Of a DNA stretch of 64,000 nt, positions 13,268 through 23,900 are shown one piece after another (the first letter of the stretch is position 1; every line of letters starts with the position of its first letter). Under the pieces are notes generated by a model. The model was not told where the DNA came from. It searched no databases and saw only the letters and a list, made by a program, of their open reading frames with translations. Position numbers and translations under genes: made by a program. Origin of the DNA: Tetracentron sinense. Its lineage: Eukaryota; Streptophyta; Magnoliopsida; Trochodendrales; Trochodendraceae. Where the stretch lies: assembly GCA_015143295.1 (NCBI GenBank), contig CM026574.1, positions 10,604,938 through 10,668,937 on the forward strand, written 5' to 3'.

Positions 13268-15545
13268 TGTAGAAACCCAAAACTTGTTTTTCTTGAAACT
13301 AGTGCACATTGAATGAAAATATAAAGATTTTGTTTAAACCATTGTAATTAATGTTAATTGATGTCTAAGAATGTTTAATTAAAGTTAATTGATGATTTAC
13401 TATGTCTAAATACGTTTATGTAAAGTTTTAACTAAAGTTATAAGTATTGCATGATCAATGGTTAAAGTTTAAAGCAAAGAAAATGGTCAAATAGGCAAAA
13501 TTGCCTCCATCATAAGAGGGGTATTTTGGTCATATTCAATCATCTAAAATTTATAAAAATTTTAAAGTAGATTCTATATGACCTGAAGTAGTTATGGTTC
13601 AAATTTCAGGTTAATCCGATAAGAATTTAGCTCTATAGAATCATTCAAAGTTAGTGGCAAAATTGTAAATAGGATGAATAGTAACCGCATGAATAGTATT
13701 ACGTGAATAGTTTTTTAGCAATTCTAATCATTTTTCAACTCTGGTATTGCCTATATAAGAGCTTTAACTCATGGATTTTAGGTATCTATCATTCTAAAAC
13801 TTATTAGAGAGAAAAATGGAAGAAAAACCTAGGGTTTCTTAAGGAGTTCTTATTAGAGAAGAAGAGAAAGAAAATTTATTTTTGAAAGATCTAAGAGGAA
13901 AAATCAAAAAACTTGCAAGGAGAAGAGTGTGAAGGCTTAGATCTAGCCCATTCACAAGCGCTTGATCATAGAGAAGCAATCGACAGAGGTAAATATAGAT
14001 TCATTCCTACCAATATGATGATTGTTAATATAAACAAAGAAAAATAAGATCAAGCATGTTATGTTTTATGAATCTCTTATGAAAATTGATTATGAATTTA
14101 AGAGATATATTCTTATGATTTTAGTATGTAAATCAATAAGGGGAAAGAGAAAAATTGTGTGGTTTATGCATAGTGGATGATAGAGGAAGAGATGATTGTT
14201 GAATTTGATGGAATATGTATAAGTTTGATTAGAAATTGTGATAAATTATAAAACTAGAGTTTTATGATATTGACTCTATCAGAATTATATACCAAAAAAT
14301 TGATGTATGATAAATAGAATGGTTTCATTAATTTATTGTTAAAAACCTGATAGAGTATATTTTTATCTTGATCAATCATGAGAAATTGTATATGCTTAAA
14401 TTGATGTATAATTGATAAATTACATGATGATAGATATTAATTAAATTAAACTGTGAATTATGGTTGTGTGACTTAGGAGTATTATCATGACGGCATTAGT
14501 CGTTATGATGAGCTTTCGAGAGTCTTGACCAATAATTTTAGATGTGATTTAATTAATAGTTATCATTGTTTCACTTACACTCATTCATGAAAATAAATAT
14601 ATACAAGCATGATAAAAAGCAAGATTACAAGTATTATATAAATATACAAGCACACAAACACGACTGTATGATTGAGTTTTGCACTGCTCGAGTACTAACA
14701 AGTCTAAAATCAAGAAATGATGTGCCAAACAAGTTAATCACAAATAAGCCGTGCGCACCGGATAATGTGCAAAAAAAAGCCGTATGCACCGGATAATGTA
14801 TAAAATAATGTGGTATCTCGGTAAGTAGAATATATGTTAGTCTCTACCAACATATGGGGTAGAGTTACTTTAAGTTGTTGCATAGTGTGTATTTTATTGA
14901 ACTCATTCACGTGGTAAGACAAGATAGATAAGTACAATAAGAAAGTTAAGTATAAGTAAGTATATGAAAGAATGGAAAAAGATGCTTCCGCACTCTGAAT
15001 TATTTATTTGTACATGTATTGTTTAAACCATGATTTATGCTTTATATTAATATTGTTATATTGTTAGTTAGGAGTGTATATACACAGAGTGACTTGTTAC
15101 TCAGCCGATGACTTTGTTGTTCGGCAGGTTCTAGGTTTGATATTTGTGCCCCAAGACCTTAGGAAGAGGAAGAGTACGAAGAAGAAGAAGAAGATCCAGC
15201 AAGTGATTATCTCGAGGATGAATGTAATCTGGATTGTTGACCACTTTCTGGAAATAAAATTATCAGTATTTAGATTTGAAGCTCAAGACATTGTAATAGA
15301 TTTAATCTTGGATTTATGGTTATGTTGGATTTATGGTTGAAAATCATGATGATAATTCGAATTATTTAATATGTTTTAGTTTTAATTTGAGATATTAGAT
15401 TTAATCATGATTAATTGAAGAAAAATTTTTAGGTTCATATTTTAGATTGCCTTAAATGCTTTATAATAGGATGTTATCATGGTTTAATGATTAAGTCACG
15501 TGCCAAGGTCTCACTGTAACCTAGGTGGGATTTTGGGGCGGAGCA
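13268..15545 (+). repeat. Solo-LTR-like block inserted in integrase region of A
   Basis: Starts TGTAGAAACC and ends near GGGGCGGAGCA. Integrase sequence of element A lies on both sides, so this about 2.3-kb block is an insertion. It has repeated 'gaatagta/gaatagt' words at about 13675-13715, a TATA box 'cctatataag' near 13751, and long untranslated-looking sequence. I could not find a matching 5-bp duplication, so the ends are provisional. It is probably a Ty3/Gypsy LTR. Confidence 0.5.
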
Positions 15546-16091
15546 AGGGATAGCATTCTACAACCTCGTAAAGACAATTTGAAGGTTGCTCAACAGCTGA
15601 TGAAAAGCATGGTTGATCGTCATCAAACTCAGCGTTTGTTCGAGGTACGATAATGGATTTTTTCTGCGCCTACAACCATACCGTTAGCTATCATTGGCCC
15701 TTTGAACTAACATCATGTTATCTCCCAAGTATTATGGACCATTCCAAATCCTTCAAAAATTGGAATGGTGGCCTATCATTTGAAGCTACTTGAGGACATC
15801 CAGATCCACCTGATGTTCCATGTCTTTTGATTGAAAAAGAAGATCAGTGATAAGGTGCAGGTTTAAACATATCTCTACCCATAACTGATAATGAAGGAAT
15901 CATCAATGCCCTATGACAAAAGATTTTGGACCGTAGGATCATCAAAAATAAGAAGGAACTATTTTGTCACAAAAGTCTTGATCCAATTGAAATGTTTAGA
16001 GGATGATGTCACATGGGAGTTATATTATAAACTACAAAACAATATCCAGGTTTGAACCTTGAGGACAAGGTTCATGCCAAGGGGGAGGGGA
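15546..16091 (+). mobile_element. Integrase C-terminus/chromodomain end and polypurine tract of A
   Basis: Shows the C-terminal integrase sequence of plant chromoviruses and a chromodomain-type tail (about 15870-16070), both broken. It ends in the purine tract 'aagggggagggga', immediately followed by TGTTACTTGC of the 3' LTR. Confidence 0.65.
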
Positions 16092-16459
16092 TGTTACTTG
16101 CATGATCTCATGCACAGTATGCAGGTGCTCAGGTGTTGCTCTCTTCAGTTATGTCCATATTTTCTTTAGTTATGATCATGTTCTCTTTCAGTTTTTGTTG
16201 CACTGTATTGTTAAGGAAGTATAGTAGAAGTTGTTGCATATCGTATGTAGTAGAAGTTATTGTGGTAGAAGTAGTTGCTTAACATTATGATGGTTTGCTT
16301 GATTGTGGGAGGTTAGTTGTTAAGGAGGTATTTAAGTCCTTTTTATATTAGTAAGAGAGACAAACAATCTATTATCCCAAACATCAATCTAAGGGGTTCG
16401 GTTACCCTTGAAGTAACCACTACACTTTAACACTTTTAAAGAAGAAAAGATTAACGTGT
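16092..16459 (+). repeat. 3' LTR of element A
   Basis: Begins TGTTACTTGC right after the polypurine tract. The last about 120 bases match the 5' remnant near 1640-1757. The end is placed at 'agattaac' by that alignment. It is short for an LTR of this group (about 370 bp). Confidence 0.6.
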
Positions 16460-17500
16460 AATAGCGGGCAATGGGAGGAGGGAGTGGGCCAGCGGCGGAA
16501 GCGATGTGGGTAGGGACTTTCCTCCTTATCTCTCAAAGGAGAAACCCCCTAATTGTTTTTGTTCATCGATACCTTGTCAACTTCTTGCCGATGTTGAAGT
16601 ATGGACTTCTCGAAAAGTCACCTCGAGACTAGAGCTGTCAATCCGACCCTCCAATTAAGGTGCCAAGCCCGGCCTTCCAATTCCCACAAAATCAAGGGCT
16701 TATATTTATATATTATAATTGTAATACAACTTCTATAGGTATAAGTGGTATTTGTTTGTCTATAGTTCAATGAATTTTACAAGGGTAATTTTTGGCTACG
16801 AGACTAGGTCTCTTACAGTCAAGTATAAGATGTCAAATATTTTGCTTGCTAGGGATTAAGTTATAAGGGTAAGAGATATGGTATTTTTAGAAATATCTTT
16901 TGGTGTGTATTCTCTGTTCAAGTACAATGAAAGAAAATAAAAAAAGTCTTCCATGAATTTTCCTTACCCTTGTAACCAAACACACCATCGCTATTGGAAG
17001 CATATCAACATAGAACACAAGACTGATTTAATAATAGAAAACCATAGTTCAAAAATAGGTAGTCAATTTTGAACTCAGTCAATCCCAAGGCCAAATAAAT
17101 GATGAGTATTAATGTTAGTTGGTAGCTTGTAGTGGTTTGAAAAAAGAATTAGCTAAATACCATGATTTTAAAAAAATATATTTATTGAAGCCTAGGCCCA
17201 TGCTAGTCTAACCCTAACCCTAACCCTTAGGGTAGGGCTTGGGCCTAACTAGTTGAGGCCTTTGGGGGCTTGGGTCATACCTTTACAAGTGAGGAGCTAA
17301 GCTTGGACAGACCTGACCCACCCCCTACCTTGGACCAACTTAGACAGAAAAGCAATTTTTTCGTCTTTCACTGTGTTTTGACTTTCTCCAAAAGTAAAAA
17401 AACGAAAGAGAAAAGACAAGACAAACCAAACGCTCTATGCTCCCATACCTGTGACTTGTGAGGCTCACCAACCAACTTGCGTGCCAGCATTTAGAACGTG
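16460..17500. other. Intergenic spacer, repeat fragments, no gene seen
   Basis: Contains a 'ctagagctgtcaat...' start near 16630 and GGCCTTGGGCC-like words near 17190-17270 that recall degraded terminal-repeat elements. A short run of CCCTAA units lies at 17210-17228. No open frame with recognisable product was found. Confidence 0.45.
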
Positions 17501-18478
17501 TTTGTGGCACGTATGCGCACAGGAAACTAGATATTTACTCCCTCAATGCCAGTCATTGGATATGAGAAAAGTAAGTCAATTATAATATCTAAAGGCTGAG
17601 ATTAAAGAATTATGTTATAAAGATACAACAAGTCTTATCCGATCATCCCCTCAATAAATACAAGGAAGGAACCATCTTCGCATGAGATTGATCTATTGTT
17701 CCTTTTCGACTACCTTGCTTTGGTCGGAGTCCTTCCACACTATTCCCTCCGGAATCTCCTCTGGCGGAAGCAATATTTTTAAAATATTTATTCTAACTCG
17801 AGGTTAAAGTTCCTTAACTAGAGTTAGATCACACGTGTCGAGTTCGACAAATAAAAGCCAAAAGACGTTCTCTCTGGTGATTCTGGAGGTAATTCCATCT
17901 CTTCCCTTAAACCGTCGAAAGCGACTCTCTCTCTCTCTATCTTTCTCTCTCTTCCGCTCTTACAGAGAAGAACTAAGAATAATAAAATAAAAATAAAAAT
18001 AAAAAGCAAATAGAAGTCGTTTCTCAACGGCCCTGTTTGCGCTCTCTGATTATTATCCGGTATCTACTTCTCCTATTTTTTTTTTGTCTAATTTATTATT
18101 ATTATTATTTCTTTTGCGTTATTTTTAAGACTATCTCTTATTTATCTCTGCATTCGCCTTTAATCTGGTTCCTCAAATTAGGGTTTTGATTTTGCAGAGA
18201 AGGCGATTCTAGGGTTTCGTTATTTATTTTGATTCTTCAGAGGATTCGCTACACTGGTACGGTTTTTTCTTTTTTCTCTCTTTCTTGTTATCAATTCCTG
18301 AAGGAGTTGATTAATATGCGGATTTACATGGGCACCTAGGGTTCTTGATTGGAGATGCTTGGAAGACGCATTGCATTGGATTTGGGATGCTTTGTGTTAT
18401 TTTAGTGCAATTTTGATTGTACTCTTTGTCTATGATTGTTTGAGAATGATATAGATATTGAAAATTTTGGAATCGGAG
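17500..18478 (+). promoter_or_regulatory. Putative promoter and 5' leader of the ASHH2-like gene
   Basis: Lies directly upstream of ATG 18479. A weak TATA-like 'tcaataaata' is at about 17650. A CT-rich stretch (CTCTCTCTCTCTAT, about 17925-17938) of the kind common in plant leaders follows. Possible leader splice sites are a donor 'ccg|gtatct' near 18058, an acceptor 'tttgcag|aga' near 18198 and a donor 'actg|gtacgg' near 18257. The transcription start and leader splicing cannot be fixed from sequence alone. Confidence 0.4.
18316..18454 (+). promoter_or_regulatory. Cluster of four short upstream ORFs
   Basis: ATG-initiated short frames lie at 18316-18339 (7 codons), 18355-18405 (16 codons), 18432-18443 (3 codons) and 18446-18454 (2 codons). 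The last ends 24 bases before the main ATG. They matter only if this part of the leader is exonic. The first two might be removed by leader splicing, because 'ttattttag' at about 18397-18405 could be an acceptor. Confidence 0.45.
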
Positions 18479-20909
18479 ATGGGTTCTGCTGAAAATTCTG
18501 TGGTAGTTGATGAGTTTTTGTGTGGTTCACCGGCGGTTTCCCGTTGTTTTTCGCCGGTAGGAACAGTTGGAGGAGGGATTGGAAAATCTTTGGGCGACAT
18601 TGGAGGCGACACTTCAGGGTTGGAACAGAGCTCATGCTCTGTAATGGCTTTTCCCTTGTCTAATTGTAATGGGGACACAAAGGATGCAGTGGATGGGTTT
18701 TGCAATTCTACTCAAAATTACAGTGTTGGTTCTGTGAATTCCTGCATTGACATGGTTGGGGATGGGTCAATGAATGAGAATGGGTCGGTATTGGAGAAAA
18801 TTTCACACAGTGAATGTGGGGTTAGTGGGGTGCGCTCAAACGAGAGCGAAAAGGACAGCCCTTTAAGCATTTTGGGGACCGAAGGATCGTGCTTAGAGAA
18901 GGAAGGATTTCAGGGAAAGGATGGCTCAGGAAATCAGGTAGAAGATGGAGAAATGTCGTTGGCATTATCGTCTATAAGTGCTTCACGGAAGAATTGCACC
19001 CAACGGAACAAACAGAAGGATACTGATAGAGTCAATGATCCCTCAGAGGAAAGGGTTACTGATTTACAGGAGGTTATAGAAGATAAATTTGATGTTTTTG
19101 CGGGTATATCGGAACCAAACACCGGGACATCATTTATAGAAGAAAATGCCTGCAATTTAATAGAAAGGTCACCTGACATAACTTCTGACTGTGCCGTTGA
19201 AGAATCAGCTTCTCTGCAGTCATGTCAGATCTTTGGTGTTTCGGATATTGGCTCTTCCAAAAGCCTAGCTGTTCCAGATTGTCGGGATGTTCTCAGTTGT
19301 TCTTTCACTTGTAGCCATGTCGTTGACTCGACTGTACCGGCAGATAATGAAGAGAAAGATAATCTTACCTCCACTTGGAAAAGTACTCACGTAAGAAAAA
19401 CAAATCAGGTGACTGAGACAAGAAAGGCTGCAAGGCAATGCAGAAAAAAAAGACAAGAAAGGCTGCAAGGAACCATTGAAATCTCCTTGAAGGTAGCAAG
19501 AAGGAAAAGACGCTGTTCCTGCAAACCAGCACGTTCTTCTTGTTGGGGAGCACTGGGAAATATTATACAGGTGTTTGAGCAGAACAATGGGATCCTGAAG
19601 AATGATTGCCACTTAGCTCAAGTTCAGAATCAAGGATCGCGAAAAGCAAGGGGTGGACAAGGGAGTGAGTGGTGGAAGAAGACTCGGGCAGGTGGAAACT
19701 CTAGAGGTTCAAAAGGAAAACGTCGTGCTTCGACTAGTCGCATCTGTTCCGAGGTTAAAACTGGGGATGAAGTGGGTCAAGGAAGTCTAAAGGCTGTGCT
19801 TCCGGTGGTGGTAGATTCTCCAGCTTCTGTACAAACTATTGTTAGGGAGCATCAGCCTGAATCAAATTGTGGAATTGGTTTAGAAATCCCAAAGTTGGCA
19901 AATACTATGGAACCTAAATGCGGGGAAGATGTGCTTGGCCTTGGGCAGTTTCAATGTCCCAATAGCAACCTGGAAAATGTAATGTCATCTCCAAAATTTT
20001 CTGTTCTGGATGCACATCTTGCAGATAAGGATTTGGAGAGCATTGTGAAACAAGACATACTATTTAGAAACCCTACAGGTGAGTATCTTGGGGTTTCCTC
20101 CGAGATAGGGATTGAAGCACTGACAGAAGCAATTGATAGATGGTATTTAGACCCAGGAACATCACCTGATTCAGAAGTGATTAATCTGATTCAGGATGTC
20201 CCTGTTGGTGCAAGAGTTCATGAAGACCTTCAAGATGCTAATTTGACTTCGTCCCAAGCTGTTGTTGCTCCCACCGATGTTACAGCCTCGAATATGCCAA
20301 GCATGAGTGTGACAAAAGGAAGGAAAAAAGATAAGGTCAAAGGGACCCGACGCCCTCGAGCAGGATTCTGCACCGTGGAAGATAAAGTTAATGGCCCATC
20401 AAATGCAGATAAGACTCGAAAACCAGTAAAACGAGGATCTGGAAAGAAAGTGGGAGATGGCCTCAGCCTTAGCAAGATCGATCTTTCAGCAACCAGCGGA
20501 AATGCTTCCAGCAACACCTCAAGCATTGAGGGATTTCCTGGGGAAACGTTACCTTTGTCAGGAATAATTGAACTTGGGGTCTCCCGAGAAGCTTTGAAAG
20601 TGGAAAGTGGTGTGGAAACCTTCGGATATTCTGGGCTAGATGCTGTGGTTAGACCATCAGAATCATGGATTTCTGAGAGCCCGTTACCTTCTGCTAAAAC
20701 TAAAGGGCATAAGCTTCCCAAAAGTTCCAGAGCCGGTGGTGGAGTAAGCAAACACAAGGCAAGTATACCTGATTCATCAAGGCGCAGGAGAGGAAATGCT
20801 CGTGAACAGAAGAAGGAAAACCAGCGGAAGTCAGTTGGTAAGAGAAAAGTCAAGGAGAGGGGTACTTTTGATCAGGTTGCTAGCAAAGAAGAGAGCTGCA
20901 TAGAAACAG
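18479..20909 (+). CDS. ASHH2: ASHH2-like exon 1: long N-terminal region
   Basis: One 2431-bp exon encoding 810 residues of low-complexity, Ser/Asp/Glu-rich, then basic sequence with no named domain. Basic clusters lie around residues 310-350 and 600-670 and near the exon end, and could be nuclear localisation signals. It ends 'aaacag|gtggga' in phase 1. Reading on past the donor hits a stop at 20969-20971. The frame could be extended upstream only to a TTG at 18458, so ATG 18479 is preferred. Confidence 0.92.
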
Positions 20910-23900
20910 GTGGGATCATTATTTTCTATTCAGGAACAACTAAAGATTCAGCTTTTACTGGACTGTCTTAATTAGGCAGTTGGTTCTTTTTTTCGCACAG
21001 CTATTTGTTTTGTGTCAATTCTCTAAAATACCTTCTAATTTTTCTTCTGTATCTCTGTTTTGCGGTCCCTACTAGATATATTTTTGTGCATGTGGAAACT
21101 GAAGCTCATCTGTGATTTTGCAGAAATTAATGTTATAGAAAGTGTCATATTAGATGATCTTGGAAGAACCAGTATTGGCAACGATACTTCATCTGAGGGC
21201 ATATCTAATTCGGCCGTGGTATCCAATGTGTTGGGGGATCAGTATCTACCCACTCGGATGGCATGGGTGAGTTGTGATGATTGTCATAAATGGCGGTGTA
21301 TATCAACTTTGCTTGCAGATTCCATAGAAGCAACAAACTGCAAATGGTACATCATCATTCAAATTTCACTCCCATCCTTTCAATCATTCTATTCACATAA
21401 AAGCTTGGATATTGTACAAAGCTTCATTTATTACAAAATTGTTATTATTATTGATAAGTAACTGCTTAATTGTATTTTAGCCTCAAATGAAAAGTAATGT
21501 CCCTGCAAAAGACAAAAAACAAGAAAGAAAATTGTGCGAATTCACCACTCTACATCGTTGCCAATGATGAGCAAAACTTTTTCAGGATGGAAGTAACCTT
21601 GATCGGAAACCAACCAATGTATGGGCAAATCCTTGCCATGGACTGGCTACTATCTTAATTTTTTTTTTCTCTTTCCATAAGTCACAATAAAGGGCAAAAG
21701 GAACGATTCTCTAGATCATTTTACCCAGTGTTTTAAAACCCGAAAACTCGACTCGGAACCTTGCCGAGTAGAGTCAAGTCGGAAACTTGGGCAAAACTCG
21801 TCCGAATAATGACACACAAAACTTGAACATATATAATATTTTTCTAATACTATATATACGGTATAAGTTCAAAATTAATGATAATACATGCCTAAAATGA
21901 GATATATAATTCAATATATACTATACACCTCCCTTTTGTTTCGTATTTATACTAAGGATGGGTGGGGGTGTGTGAAAAAAAAAAAAACATAATTTGGTCA
22001 CTCTGGTAGGCCGGTTACTCGATTTTTTGTTATAACAAAAAAAGTACATAACTTGGGCGAGTTACTTAGTTTTCAGTGTCTCTTCCGAATTTTACCTCAA
22101 ACTTGACTCGAAACCTAGCCGAGTCAAGTCGACTCGGCCTAGTTTCGGGTCGACTCGCTGAGTTTTAAGACATATTTTACTTCTCACCCTAGTGGAAGAA
22201 CCCTCCATGAAGCAAATAATTTGTTTTTCTCTTTCTTTCTTTTCTCTATCTTTTCGGACTAATCTACAGCATGCCAAGTAGGGACGAATGATACTCCATG
22301 CTACTCAAGCAACTTGTAATGATTAAGAAGGTGGTGAACATCCTCCTCATGATCCTTGAACAAGCAACATTTATTTGTTAACACAAACAACCTTTGATGA
22401 TATAAATAATCCGTCATTAAAATTTTGTCGAATACCATCGTTCAAATGAATGCTTCTACTCTAGAACATGGATCAATTTTCCCTGTACAAATCACCTTCT
22501 CTACTGTTATCTTCAGTAAAGACTCCTAAGTCAAACTAACTGAAAAAAACCTGTGGGATCCACATTCCAAAGCCGATACTCTTCCCCTTCCTTACCAATG
22601 CTACCCAAATCAACACTTTCAACTTCACACAAAGGGTTTACATAACCCAAAACAACATTTTCAACTTCACACGACTTTCCTCAAACACTTGGACGGCACC
22701 CAAGTTGCACATCACTTTCATTAAACTCTTTCTACTTTCACACAACTTTTCTCAAACACTTAGGAGGTACCCAACTAGCACACCACCTTCATGGGAGACC
22801 AAATTCTACCTCTCATGCACATTGCCATTGAAAATTTTTGTCAAACAATTCAAAAAAACACATTTCCCCGATAACTAGAGAGGAGTAAAATCCTTCCCGG
22901 ATCTTTAATGCTCCACCAATCAACATGAGACCTCCACCAATATCTTTGGAGAAAGAGGAATATGAGAGTTTTCGAGAACTCTTCATCCTCTCCATCTCGC
23001 TTATGTGATAGAACTAGGTCTGTGGCATTGGAGTGGGGCTTAGTAAGGCAGGAGAGGGAGAGACTAGACTTGTTGTGTCGCAGGGGGTTATTTTGGGGGC
23101 TAGCTTAATGGTCTTTGTTTGGTTTTTTGCTACTTGCATTGGTTCATGTTCTCATGAACTTTGCCCTATTTGCTCTTATGTATTTTCTTTGGTTTCCCAT
23201 TATATATAATTGCTTGATTACCGATCAAAAAAAAAAAATTCTTTGGAATTACCATACGGGTCAAACATAACTAACTAACTTCACAAAAGTCCCATCTCGA
23301 AGCTTCAAAAAATTCTTGAATCAATGCTACAAATCCCTGGCTCATTAGATGGGAGAAAAAACTAGATCATCCACACCTTGGCCGTGCGGTCCCTTGGATC
23401 CTGAGATGCTTTGATACCAAGTTGACTTGATTAGTTTGGTTTGGGGTTAGGGTTTGAAAGAAGAAAGAAGGAAGAAGGAGAAGAGGAAGAAGACGGAGAA
23501 GAAGAAAAGAAAGAATAGAGAGCTTAACTCTTCTCTCTCTTTCATTAGGTTATCTACCTAACCTCTAGAACTGAATTTAAAAAATTTGTCACTATTATAT
23601 GCACTTTATCATACTAACACCCTAAGCTCTATTATGCCATAGAGGTACAATAGACCAACCAGTATTCAACAAAACCTTCTACCAAATGGCTTTGGACCTA
23701 TGGAGTGGAAAGAGATGGAGAAAAGTTATCATTGGAAAGTATAGGCTGATACTTTTTGTTAACCTAAAACTTTAACTTGCCTATATGGGGTATAGAAATC
23801 TATTATGAAGCTTACGTAGGAATTCTCTATAGTCATCAGATTCAAGGTGGCTTAGGAGACGGGATTAGATTTTGGGATGACTAATGGTGTGGTGAGACTG

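Larger units (their letters stand above)
1600..16459 (+). mobile_element. Outer Ty3/Gypsy fossil A (chromovirus-like), broken and split by other insertions
   Basis: Plus-strand Ty3/Gypsy remnant. In order it shows a 5' LTR remnant, a gag-like region and an aspartic protease-like region up to about 2915. Then comes a long insertion (element B), followed by protease/RT-like sequence from about 11700, integrase-like sequence from about 12790, and a further LTR-like insertion. The integrase end with chromodomain-type sequence follows, then a polypurine tract ending at 16091 and the 3' LTR. The gag type and the integrase tail point to the plant chromovirus group. Both LTR ends share a related stretch (about 1640-1757 and 16340-16459). 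It is an old fossil with many breaks. The assignment of both ends to one element is an inference from domain order and the shared LTR sequence. Confidence 0.65.

Noticed and set aside
17205-17235. CCCTAA-type run resembling telomere repeats
   Set aside because: Only about two and a half units, not the usual plant CCCTAAA, and placed in a GGCC-rich palindromic context. Chance or repeat-terminus sequence is more likely than an interstitial telomere.
18458-18478. Extension of the gene start to TTG 18458
   Set aside because: Not an ATG. The first in-frame ATG is 18479, and plant nuclear genes rarely start at TTG.
19265-19612. Antisense ORFs across exon 1 of the methyltransferase
   Set aside because: They are shadows of the coding strand; no domain, no promoter and no independent support.
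20910-20971. Reading exon 1 on to the stop at 20971 as a complete short protein
   Set aside because: A good donor at 20909/20910 and exon 2 in matching phase with the CW motif show that the gene continues. An intron-retention isoform is possible but not supported by sequence alone.
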